Positions 1-11,123 of a stretch of 64,000 bases of DNA are shown here, piece by piece (position 1 is the first letter of the stretch; every line of letters starts with the position of its first letter). Below the pieces are notes generated by a model. It had not been told where the DNA came from. It did no database searches and saw nothing but the letters and a program-made list of their open reading frames with translations. Source of the DNA: Thamnaconus septentrionalis. Taxonomy: Eukaryota > Chordata > Actinopteri > Tetraodontiformes > Monacanthidae. A program made the translations under genes and the position numbers. The stretch covers positions 1,448,501 to 1,512,500 of the forward strand of contig CM020516.1 in assembly GCA_009823395.1 (NCBI GenBank). Direction: 5' to 3'.

Positions 1-2147
1 ATGACAGCCAGGATCAACTAGGTTTATGGGATATACTGTAAGACGAAAGCATTTATTGAACCAAGACTTAACAAAACTCCATTCTTTATAATACTGTTAC
101 TGCAACAAAAAAAAAGCATTCGTGCAAGTACACAAACATGCACGCACACGCAAATTGAGCACACATTTTAACAACTTCAAAGTGAAGTAGCATACAGCAC
201 CTTGTATGCCACTATGATATTAACCAGAACTGTGACATAGTGACGCGCAATACAGAATATTAGAACATGGCATGAGAAATCAGAATCAGAAACATTGATT
301 GGCCTGCAGAAAATTAGTCTACAAATAAGAGAAGACTGATCATTGGAGCCCAACCCTTTCAAGCACGACCTCAATTACCGAGATTTGAAGCGCAGGACAT
401 TCCAACTTCATCAGACATGAAGAACAAGTTTTTCACCACAGCCCAAGTCAGCTCCTCGCAGTGGAACATGTTCCTGCTTTTCATCAAAGATTATGGTCAG
501 TAGAATTTTCACAATAAAATTGTTTGTGACTGTATGAAGTTATTTCTAGTTGTAAAGTTTTTTGCTTGCTTTTTTTTTTTTTTTTTTTACTGTAAAAAAT
601 AATAAATTACATTATTTAATGACAATAAGATCAAGAAGTGAATTTTTATTGTCAAACTGTGGTCGGAAAACTTAACCTACCTTTTCAAGTTTAGCATCAA
701 ACACAGTGCAAGGGTTTATTAACAGGAAACTGCATAATTATTTCCTGAGAATATTAAGTCGTATTTTTCCTTAAAATCCATCTCTGCCAGGTTGTTTGTA
801 CATTGTACATTATACTTACGCTACAAGTGTTAGAAAAAACAATGTCATCTAATCAAGTATTTCAAGTGAAAAGTATTCCAATTATAGTAACTGTTATAGA
901 ATAAGTATGCTACAGTGATACAGACCTTTATGAAAATATTTTCTAATTATTTAAATTGTTTTCTGTATTTTACAGGAAAATAAGCAGAAACAAAGGATTC
1001 TACCGGAAATGTGTTTTTAACACTCTTCTATTCACAGGAAGAAATTAAGGATTTTTAAGGGAAACCACTCACTTATGGCCACCATTCAGCATTGTTAAAG
1101 AGCCTCCTTATTGGTTGGAATCAACTCAGTCTCACCGGCTAACTTTTTTTTTAGTTTGTTATTTGGTTGAGTTATTTGCTTCCAAGTGCCCTACTTTTCT
1201 TAAGCAAATGTACAGCAGATTAGTGGGCATGATTCCTATGTATGTTGCTTGTATTAGTTTCAGCAGCTGGACATCAAAATCACTGCTCATATAACAGTCT
1301 TCAGAAATCACAGTTATATAATATGAGAATGAGCTAGTGTTGCAAATGTTTGACATTAATTTCATGAGGTTGCCATTTGTTCTCACGTCTTCCGTTCAGT
1401 GCCAATAACTTACCTAAATAACCCTTAAGTATAAAATTGACATAAAATAAATTGAAATTGTTTTGGTTTTTTTACCCCAGAATTTTAATTAGGAATTTAT
1501 CATTAATGTTTTTTGTAATATATTTATTTTTTATTGCTTTATGTTTGAAGTTATCATGGAATAAACAACCAGTAGTTGTGTTTTGACATAGTAGGCCAAA
1601 GAAAACCAGTGTGATAAATGCTTTCTTTTGACATGATAAAATATTCAGAGGAACTCCTGTGTCCTGTTTTCCATTAATCCTATCAATTTGTCGTGTCTTG
1701 GTTCGATCTTTGTCAGTACTATTGTCTGTACTCTCTTGCTAACAATCACCTCTCAACACTGATGTGTGTTTTCTTCTAAATCCACACAAATTTGTTTATT
1801 GAAACAAAATGACTCTCTTCTGAAAGAACTTCCATCTTCTATGCTATCAGTGTAATAGCAATTTATACTTCTATGGGTTTGTATTATAAATCCAGGGCTT
1901 GTCTTGGAACTACACTTTTGCAACACAATTGAATAGAATTGCTTTCATTTCATACTTGTACAGCTAAACTAAGCAAACTGCTAGACTCCCTTTTCAGTAC
2001 AATATAAATGTAAGTAGTAAAAGTATGAAAATATAGAAATATGAAAGAAGGCTATCCAGTAAAAAATAAAATTGAAAAATAGCACCTTCAAATAAAAATT
2101 GGATGGATAAAATTGCAAAAAAAATGAAATAAAGATAGCTGCTTAAA

Positions 2148-2425
2148 GGTCCAGTGTGGTAAAAAAAAAAATTGAAGGAACTGACATCACGTTTTGTATT
2201 TAGGCCACTGTCAGTCGGGCACACAAGATGGCAGCTAATTAGGAGCAAGACCCTTATTGCTCTCTATATATTCTCATATGTATAAGAACCATTGTAAGGG
2301 TAGGGAAACCAAATTACTTTTGTTGTCCTGCAAGTATGCACTTTTATTAATGTATTTATAGCCAGTATGTTGAGCTTTTACAAATATAAAACTCATAAAT
2401 CAATCCAAATTTTACACACTGGACC
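2148..2425. mobile_element. MITE-like element with GGTCCAGTGTG terminal inverted repeats
   Basis: The left end (2148-2158, GGTCCAGTGTG) is the exact reverse complement of the right end (2415-2425, CACACTGGACC), and the similarity continues inwards as a TAAAA-like stretch. The interior has no coding capacity. The right half reappears at about 3505-3627 and 40700-40855, which supports a dispersed non-autonomous DNA transposon. I could not identify a clear target-site duplication, so the superfamily is unknown. Confidence 0.6.
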
Positions 2426-3464
2426 AACAGCTGACTCAGACACCTGTTCTCGCTGACCACTGCATTGTTCTCCATAAATGTTAATTCATTTTATGGACTG
2501 ATCAAGGTGTAGTTATAATCAAGAAGTGTGAAGAGTATTGGGCTCAACACGCAGCCTTGTGGAGTGCCTGTGTTTAGTGTGAGGGTGGAGCAGGTATGCC
2601 TGCTGACTCTGACATTCTGTGGTCAGCCAATGAGGACATCACAACCACATGGCACTGACTGTTAACAAAGGTAACTCTAAAAGTGCCATGGGACTTGCTG
2701 ACAGGGTGTGTATTGTACAAAATGAAGTACATGGATATTCATTTATCACCATGACCTTCAATTAGTCCTACACCCCTCAGTCTGAGTGTCCCATGTTTCC
2801 TATAACCTTCTGTCATTTTAGCAGCCATTTGTTTTTAATGGGCTGACTGTTGTATATAGTATCTTTTTTCTCATTGTACAACAATTATCAATTTAGATTA
2901 GTCTTCAGTAGCACCTGAAAAGGGTTATTTCAGTTTCAATTCTCTTCAGTTATTCCATTTTCACTTCACTTACCTCTTACTACTATGATTTAGCTCTCTC
3001 CAGCTAAAACCAGCTTTGATTAATTTTATACACTCACAATTGTTTGTTGGTATTAGCCTAAATGGGCTCAATTTCATTTTGTTATCTTTTGCTTTACTTA
3101 GATTACTATAGTTTATTTGGTTTATTAGTACTTGCTTTCGTTAGCTCACACTTGCAGCAGATAGTTGTGAGTAGCATCATTTGAGTCCTGTCAACCTACT
3201 ATGTTAGCATTATTGGTAGTCAACGTACTTTTGTTTTGAAGATGTCATTCACTTCAGTTAGCTCCCATCATGTACAGTTTTATTTTTCCATTTACACTGT
3301 GGACATTGGCTTGAATGATTATTCTGAATTCTCACTTTGGGAGCAATGTGGAAAAAGTCACAGATTGTGATGTGGGGAAACCTTTTCCTTTCCTTTCTTT
3401 TCCTGTTTCCTTTGAAGGGTACAATGTGTAAAAGTCTGCCAACTAGTGGTCAGATTTTAGATTG

Positions 3465-3505
3465 ACACACACACACACACACACACACACACCGGCACAC
3501 ACACA
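3465..3505. repeat. (CA)n microsatellite
   Basis: A run of AC dinucleotides interrupted once by CGG. Confidence 0.9.
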
Positions 3506-3627
3506 TAGGAACTGTTCTATGGGTAGGAAAACCAAATTACTTTTACTGTACTGTGTATTTATAAGCAGTATTTTACACTTTTACCAATATAAAATCATAA
3601 ATCAGGCCAAATGTTACACACTGGACC
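3505..3627. mobile_element. partial second copy of the GGTCCAGTGTG element
   Basis: It shares the right half of the 2148-2425 element in order: the 'ggtaggaaaaccaaattacttt' region, a TATTTATA block, a 'caatataaaatcataaatca' stretch, and the terminal CACACTGGACC at 3617-3627. No left inverted repeat was found, so this copy is truncated. It ends about 110 bp before the start codon of the ZNF318-like gene. Confidence 0.55.
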
Positions 3628-3736
3628 TTTAAACTAAAGCTCAGAAGTCTTAGAACAGCATATGGTACAAACAGATAAGTGCATGTTTATTATCTTAGGT
3701 ATACTATAGCTGCTACGTCTGTTACTACACTATAAC

Positions 3737-6700
3737 ATGAATTCTGAATACTCACAGCCCCCCTGGAGCAGCTTCCCCACTGACGGTAGTAATGTCAGTG
3801 CTTCAGAGGGCAGGCGTCAGACTGGCCCTCCAATAGAACCACCACATAATATGGTCCCAAAATGGAAACCCGTTCAAGCAACAAATCCTCCTGACAGGTA
3901 TAACTTTGTTTTTGTCAACCGTCTTCTAGAGGAGTAAGTTTTTGCAAAAATTTGTTGGTATTTGTTATTGTTTGACACATAAACATTGTTTTTTCAGTGA
4001 CCGTGCCGGTGAGGAATTTCTTAGATGCCTTGCGGAAAATAAACCCCTCCCAGATTATCTCAAAGGAAACATGGCATACAATTTAGCTGATGCAATTCAA
4101 TCAGCCAGCACCCTAAAAGAGGCAGTCGGAGCAAACTCTGAATTTCAAGAGCTTGTGACTAGAAGCAGAAGTCGAAGTCGTGGCAGAAGCAGGGGAAAAT
4201 CTCGAGCCAAGAGCCGGCCTAGGAGTAAAAGCCGGCCTAGGAGTAAAAGCCGGCCTAGAAGTAAAAGCCGGCCTCGGAGTAAAAGCCGGCCTCGGAGTAA
4301 AAGCCGGGCAAGAAGTAAAAGCCGGCCTCGGAGTAAAAGCCGAGCACGCAGTCGAAGTAGAGGCAGGAGCAGAGGACGAAGCAAAGCCAGGAGCAAAAGT
4401 CACGTGCGTGGGATGAGTCGAGTGAGGAGCAAAAGCCGATCTCCCAATTTAGGTCAAAGCAAGAACAGTCCTGTGCGAAGTAAGAGCCAAGTGAGGAGGC
4501 CACGGTCAAGAAGTAATAGCAATGAGAAGAACCAGGACAGGGACAGGAAAAGAAAAAGAAACGATGACAACTGCCATGGCAATGTTGACAACGTTGAAGA
4601 GAGGAAAAGTCTCCTCCAAGGCTTGAAGTTGGTCATGAGTAGCAAAGATTTGGAAGATCGATTGCCTGCACTCAAAGATGCGATCCTCACATTACAGGTA
4701 GGAAAACATTCTTTCCCTCAGTTTTCCCAAATGTCTTTTGTTGCTTGAATAATATTTAGTCTAATATATCTACAGCAAAGGTGTGCCAAAAGATTTTTTT
4801 TGTTTTTGTTTTGCAACAGTGTCACGGCTATGTATTTCAAAATGAGACTCATTTCAGTTACAAATACAAAGCAACATACTACATAATGCAAAACTATAAA
4901 TATATATATATTTTTTTTTTTAAAAAAAGGTGGTCGGAGTGCAGCAGCCACAGTCATGCCACAGGACAAAGATGCTTCTAGATAGATGTCTGGACTGAAC
5001 AGTGTCCAACTGACACTGTTTTGTTTTAAAGTACACTTGGTTCAGACAAATAGAAGTCATTTTGTCTCAAAACATAAAACATCAAACATAAACCTAGAAG
5101 CCAGTAGATAAATATTAAGGCTGCACAATATTAGGAAAACAATTATGCGATAATGCTGTTGTGTGTTGCAATAACGATATGATAAACAAATACTCACGTA
5201 AACAGTGTTCATATCTTTCTGCTTTAAATTTGCCGGCAACATGGACTGCAGACAATAAGTAGCCTATGCAGACACTGAAAAAAAACAATATCCAATGTTT
5301 TCTTTCCAACAAGATGTTTTTGTTGAAAGAACTGCACCTGGCAGCAGCTGCTATTCTGACACTGCACCAACTACTACTACTACTGTCAAAGCCAAAAACA
5401 TGGGTACCCAAAAATAAAAGTCACTAATGGGACCACAAGGTTACAATGTTCTCTATTTTAGTAATTAATGTTGGGATTATTTTTCCAGTATGTTACTTTA
5501 TACATTGCGATTTATCGACCTAACATTTTTTCATTGTATGCCTTTGTTGTGATTTCTCCCTTGCACAGGCCTCAGGTGACAGCAAAAAGCAAAGTTTGCC
5601 TGATGTTCGCACTCATAAGCGACAGGACAATCAGGAGAATTTGACCGTATTGGATAATGACAGTATGCTGCTTCCACATGACAGAGTAGTCAGTGACTTT
5701 TCTTGGCTTCAGGCCTCGTATGAAAAGGAATCGACCTTCAAAGCAGCTCCTGAACTTGAAGATGAGGAGTTTTTCTTATATGGAAATAATGACACTGCAC
5801 AACACATTCATAAAAGCTCTTCTGCAGACTTTTACCAGAATGGAGGACAAAGCAAACAGGAACTAAATAGCTTCACTCCACAGACTCAGAAACAGGATAA
5901 GCCCACATTAGGAAGTTTAGGGGATTTTGTACTCAAACAACCTCTTCAGGTGACTTCCTCAAGTTTAGTCTCATCTTATCTAGATAGCAGTGAGCTCAAA
6001 AACATATTAAAAAGTGTAAATTTAGCCAGTGAGCCTGAAAGAAATTCACAGCGGCCAAGGCAGGAGAAGCACTTGTATCCTGTATCTCATGGTGCAGACT
6101 CAGTACCAAAGCCAGCAGTGAAGGAGACAAATGTACTGCAAGCTCTGGAGTCCTTACAGTCTTTGATCAAAGGTAAAGTCCTATTTTTTTTTTATGTCTA
6201 AATCATTCTTGGTGTTGAATCGCAGATTTGCAATGATGGCTGGTTTTCCCACACAAGTTGAGAAGCTCTTAGCACTTCTTTCAAACATTTGGAGGCCAAC
6301 GCACTGCGTTTATCACCCTGAGCCCAGTGGTCCAGTTCCTGGATGCATTGCGTTTTTATACTTTGGGGAGCTTCTTGGAAGTGGTGGGGGATGGCGCCAC
6401 TTGCCTTGTGATGGTTTGTGTCCAATCCACCCCCACTTTCTCCTCTTCACGTCCTGACGGATGGGATTTGGACGTGGTTTTTCCCCCGCAGGATGGCTTT
6501 TCAGATTTTATCCACTATCTGATGTTTATGGCTGGAATAAAGGCGGTTTGCCCCTCCCGGTCTTTGGGAAGCCCCTGCTTCAGGTTGAGGAGTTCAAGTA
6601 TCTCGAGTTCTTGTTCATGAGTGAGGGAAAGATGGAGCGCAAGGTCGACACGTGGATCGGTGCTGCTTCTGCAGTGATGCGCTTGCTGTATTGGTCTGTC

Positions 6701-8710
6701 GTGGTGAAAAAAGAGCGAAGCCAAAAGGAAAAGCTCTCGATTTTACCGGTCGAAAAACTTTCCAACCCTCACCTATGGTCATGAGCTTAGGGTAATGACT
6801 AAAAGAATGATATCACGAATACAAGCGGCCGAAATTAATTATCTGATGTTCAGGAGGTGTCGGAGGCATTTGTTGGTGAAAGCCTGGAGTGTATTGTTGG
6901 TTTGTTGGTGTTGTTGGTCACTCTCTGTGTCTCTGATCGATACAGGAGGACTGACAAAAAACTTTTGTCAGTTTCAAGTTATTTCAGTCATCATTGTGGG
7001 TTTTTCTTTCTTTAACAGAAGGGTACCAACAATTTTGTCCACATCTGGAACTTAGAAACTTAGCCTCTAGTTTTGTGTTTGATCATCTCCAAACATTTTG
7101 ACAGCTACTCTTGACATTCATCTGTGAGGTCTACTAAAGTGAAACTTTCTTCTTCTGGTTCTGTTATTTGTCTTATGTGTTTAATGCTTTTGATGTTTTT
7201 GTCTCTCTTCATAAAGTGACAAAAGAGAAGCGTTCAAAAATGGAAGGCAGCAGTACCTCCCGGACAGTGGCAGACAAACCAAAGGTGAAAAAGAATCACA
7301 TAATGCATTAAATATGCTTTAAAGTTAAAACACAATAGACATGATCAGGTTGCTTTCCCTCAGGTACGAGGCGTTGAGGAGAGGAGGAGAGAGAGAAGAA
7401 GCATTGTGAATAAAATGGAGTCGTTGATGAAAGACCAGGAGGAATTGATGAAAGAAGACGGTAAAGCAATAATTTCTAATAAAAACCCCATGCACACTTT
7501 GTATATTTGGTGTCTCACACGCACTGAAATGCTCTTCTTGTTCTTTGTTTACAGGATGGAGCTTCTTAACCCCAGTGATTGGGTTTTATTGCCATAAATG
7601 TGAGGAGTTCATTGGAAATTTGATTAATGCTGAAAACCATGCAGCGACCCATGTTGATAGAATGGTAGGTTGCATTCTACATGTCTACAATGACATTTGT
7701 TTTTAAGTATTTGTGATCATTTTTAGTGTAACTCTTTACTTAAGATGATTATAATTTATGTCATTTAGTATATTACCCAATCTAAAATTTTACAGTAATG
7801 AATACAGTAAGTACTTGGTCATAGCTATGAATGAATTGTGTCCGGGTTTATGAATGCACATGTGTCATGTATTGGATAGAATATGGTATTTTATATGCCT
7901 GCAATTGGATTGCACCATCAAAGTTTTGTTTTGTCACAACCAGTGACAGTCAAGGTCTATTTAGATGTTACTTGACTGTTGAAGAGGCTATTTGCACATC
8001 TGGTATTACAAGACACATTAATAGATGTGTTGTTGGACCCACGTTGAACGGGTGCCTATGGGGACGTGGATCGAGTGGACACTTCATGTTTAAATAACAC
8101 TGCCACCCTCTAACATTCAGTTGCAGATGTGATAACCTTCAGGGTGTTTCATGTTTTGTTTGAACATCACAGCAATGTTGTCCTTGTTCACACTGCAACT
8201 CTTGATCCTGTGTTGCAGAAGATGCAGATGGACAAACAGGCAGGATGCCGACCCACCCATGCAAGCCCACAGATTTCGGACAAAAGAGATGACAGGGAAA
8301 CACACAGCGGCCCCAAAGGCTCAGGAGAAATCAGGGTTCACAGAGATTTCCCAAACAGGGACAAGCAGGAAAATGTCCTCTTGAAAGAAGACATGAAAAG
8401 GGAGAGGATGCTCATCACGGTGTCCCAAGAACCAGTCGCACTGTCAAAACTGGCGGTTGATCAGGTAAAAGACAAAACAGTGGCCGTCGGGAGCAAAGAC
8501 AGCAGGAAGAGCGCAGACAGCGCAGACAGCGCAGACAGCGCAGACAGCGCAGACGAAGACAGAAAGGAGGACGGGAAAAGTTCAAAGGAGCACGGTAACA
8601 AATCTCGGGCTAAGAGCAGCAAGAGTGCAAAAAAAGCCTTGGCCAAAAAAAAATTACATAAAGCAAAAAAGAAGAAGTCCAAAAAGAAGAAGGATAAAAG
8701 AAAGTCTTAA
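3737..8710 (+). CDS. ZNF318-like SR-repeat protein with one matrin-type zinc finger (7 coding exons)
   Basis: Coding exons: 3737-3897, 3998-4697, 5569-6172, 7217-7284, 7364-7460, 7555-7664 and 8219-8710. All have GT/AG ends, phases match, and the product is 743 aa. Order of features: N-terminal unique region; Arg/Ser repeats (about residues 105-205) built on a six-residue RSKSRP unit; a helical-looking segment near 262-287; an acidic LEDEEFFLYGN motif (about 350-360); a charged coiled segment (511-543); one zinc finger C556-x2-C559-x12-H572-x3-H576; five SAD repeats; and a Lys-rich tail resembling a nuclear signal. The motifs GFYCxxCEEF and EDEExFLYG recall the second matrin-type finger and acidic motif of human ZNF318, but that protein is about three times longer and has two fingers. 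The function is not established here; nuclear RNA- or transcription-related activity is inferred. The chosen start is the first in-frame ATG; upstream non-coding exons are possible. Confidence 0.75.
4211..4352 (+). repeat. 18-bp tandem repeat encoding RSKSRP units
   Basis: About eight copies of an 18-bp unit similar to aaaagccggcctaggagt lie inside exon 2 of the ZNF318-like gene. The period is a multiple of three, so each unit adds exactly six residues of SR repeat. Long open frames on the other strand across this block are by-products of the repeat. Confidence 0.9.
6440..6870 (+). mobile_element. LINE reverse-transcriptase relic (copy 1)
   Basis: Lies in the intron between exons 3 and 4 of the ZNF318-like gene. 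Conceptual translation gives [20 protein letters not shown], then DTWIGAASAVMRLLY and VVVKKERSQKEKLSI, and after frame shifts MTKRMISRIQAAE. These phrases are typical of the 3' part of a fish non-LTR retrotransposon ORF. Several frame changes show that it is dead. The phrase around 6585-6605 matches a second copy at 61255-61275. Confidence 0.75.
8510..8554 (+). repeat. 9-bp tandem repeat encoding SAD x5
   Basis: Five perfect copies of agcgcagac in the last exon of the ZNF318-like gene, in frame, giving Ser-Ala-Asp repeats. Confidence 0.95.
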
Positions 8711-9053
8711 TGCACTGCGCTTGTTTTATGCTGGACTGAAAACAAATGATTTTGGCTCTTTAGTTTGGGGTCAGTCAGTAGTGAGCTGCATGTCTGGTTA
8801 CCCATCTGACACCTGCTGTCCTGTTGCTTAGAGCTCTATGTCACAAGTATTGTCTCTGGTCCCGGTTATCTTTTATAAACATTTTAGCAACGTGAAATTG
8901 CTTTTTACCTAAACTCTTGTCTTTTCCCACTGTGTCCTGTTTCAACTGTCAGTATATTGGTTATTTCAATTCAGAAGTAGTGGTGAGACCTGAAAGGTGT
9001 TCTTTGTAATTGCAGCTGTTTTCCTCTTTCTTTTCGTTATGTTTTGTATTTGT

Positions 9054-9059
9054 AATAAA
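9054..9059 (+). terminator. polyadenylation signal AATAAA, ZNF318-like gene
   Basis: A canonical AATAAA about 345 bp after the stop codon, followed by a GT-containing stretch. It is the first canonical hexamer downstream of the stop. Confidence 0.55.
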
Positions 9060-9825
9060 CGTGACGCAAAACTCTATCAGTTGTACTGACGGTTCAGACA
9101 ATGAAGATTAAACACCATCATCTCCATCATCTACATTGTGAAGTGGAAGCCTGAAACATTTTCTGTTTATTTTCACTTAAGACTTTACTAACTTTTCACA
9201 GCTAGAATGTCGGATATGTGGAGGTGGACGCTGAGTCTATACAGCAACAAGGACAGTATTTCCATTTTTGTTACATCAAGGATATATTTTTTTATATCAG
9301 ATTTGTGGAACCTAAACTATCCAGTGTTGTTATAAATAGACATGATAGTGAAAAAAAAATTGATGCAGTTTATGAATATCTGCTCACAGACCACAAAATC
9401 TGCACAGATTTATGGGGCTGTCGGCATAAAATACAAAATCTTTTACTTGTCTTGAGGGTGCGTGACGTCACTGCGTTGTACAGTAGGTGCCATGTCTCAC
9501 ATTGTTCTGATTGGTGTGTTTGCGCTGGGTGAGCAAATCAAACGCCGAAATAGAACACGCGCACTTCACATCCCATAAACTAGTCTTAAACCAGTGACAG
9601 ACTCGGTAACTAATTAACAGAACCTAAGATTGAGTTTTAGGCAGCTTTCTTTCCTCTTTGCACGATGTTTTTTTTTTTAGATATGTGAAGCACTTTGTAT
9701 TACTTTGTGCTGAATAAAAACTGCTTAATAAATAAAAATATTTTTTGTTGTTTTGTAAGATTTTGTAATACATGGCTTATGCCAGCAGAGGGGAGTAAGT
9801 TCTCTTGTATTTCCCCAGCACTCTT

Positions 9826-9830
<5 letters not shown>

Positions 9831-9867
<37 letters not shown>

Positions 9868-9884
9868 CCTCCCTCTCCCCCTCT
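9831..9884. repeat. (CT)n microsatellite grading into CCCT
   Basis: A pure CT run of about 32 bp, then imperfect CCCT units. Confidence 0.9.
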
Positions 9885-11063
9885 AAGCTTTATGTTGTTT
9901 GAGACATGCATATAAAAAACTGATTATAACAACAATCACAGTGGAGGCAAATGCAGTGATAACAACCAGCAGTATGAATAAAGACTGCGGTGGCTAGTTC
10001 CACATTTAGAGCACCTTATTACGACTTTGTGCTGCAAAGGTCGGTGGTTTAGAAAAAAAAAAATTAAAAACTGTTGTGTAATGTCAAAACGGGAAGTTAT
10101 TGCAAACAGCAACAAACAACAGCAGAAAAAACCCAACACAAATCAAATTGCATTAGTATGGTCCAGCATACAGGCACACTGGCATGAAAAAATAAAGGCA
10201 GCAATAGTGGCAAATTATACGTGGGACAAAAGCGAGAAGATTTGCACTTCTCTATACAAACAACACAGAGTTCACAAGGAAGTGGCACAACTAACCAGAA
10301 CGAGACAGACAAAACCAAAAGAACCACACAGCCAGACTGTGTGAATTCAGTCAAGACTTGTAGAAAAACACTTTACCATGAAAGGTTAGCTTAAAGCTAA
10401 CTGACGGGACAGAACAGAGTGAAGAGCTCAGCCGGGTCAAGTCAGGAAAACAAACAAAACCGTTCTGCTCTGTCTGGAAAAGTAGTTCAACCCAGAGTGC
10501 TGAGAAAATAAGAATACAGTCATGTAAAGCTGCTTGATGCAGTCAACCTATCAGTGTACAGTTGCTTGAAAGACACTTCAAGAAAGCATTACGCAGCTTT
10601 AGATGGTTGCTGCCAAAGTTAAACAAGGTGTTTATTTGTCTTAACACGTGTAAAAAAAAATAACATGTTTGTGCTCTGTTTAAGTTGAAGTACCTGCATT
10701 CCATATATCTGGGTACATAAGTGAAACAGACGCACACGCAATTGATTTATTATAGATTAAAATTCAGCGTACAGACAGATGTGAGCGGACTGAGTGCGGC
10801 TGACGGTTAGCCTATATTAAACCGGTTGACTTAACACGTTGTTTTGAAGGTCACAGCAACATTCAGAGCTGACGAACCGCCGCGTTCTTTGGCAGGTCGG
10901 GACACCGCAGCAGAGGAAACAGAACAGCCAGCAGACACCTCTGGCTTAAACACCTTGTGTGCGTGTGTGCTGTGCATTTAACATAGCAGACAACACATGT
11001 AGGTCAGCTTTACATTCTAACAACAGACTTGTTTGGATTTTAAAACTGTAAGAAACATAATAT

Positions 11064-11067
<4 letters not shown>

Positions 11068-11121
<54 letters not shown>
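11068..11121. repeat. (AT)n microsatellite
   Basis: An uninterrupted TA/AT dinucleotide run of about 54 bp. Confidence 0.95.

Positions 11122-11123
<2 letters not shown>

Larger units (their letters stand above)
1..3736. other. gene-poor left flank
   Basis: No recognisable gene. The sequence is AT-rich with homopolymer runs. It holds an inverted-repeat element (2148-2425), a second partial copy (about 3505-3627) and a CA microsatellite (3465-3505). A non-ATG open stretch near 361-499 is discussed under findings. The 5'UTR and promoter of the ZNF318-like gene should lie in the right-hand part, but I could not place a TSS. Confidence 0.6.

Noticed and set aside
4211..4352. Regular short repeats that could suggest a CRISPR-like array
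   Set aside because: The units are directly adjacent with no spacers, lie inside an exon and encode SR dipeptides; the DNA is vertebrate.
4113..4509. Three overlapping open frames on the minus strand and one on the plus strand across the SR block
   Set aside because: They arise because the 18-bp repeat is open in several frames; the spliced plus-strand frame with matching exon phases explains the region.
10027..10344. 105-codon frame rich in Lys, Gln and Thr
   Set aside because: Composition follows local A-richness; no motif or splice support.
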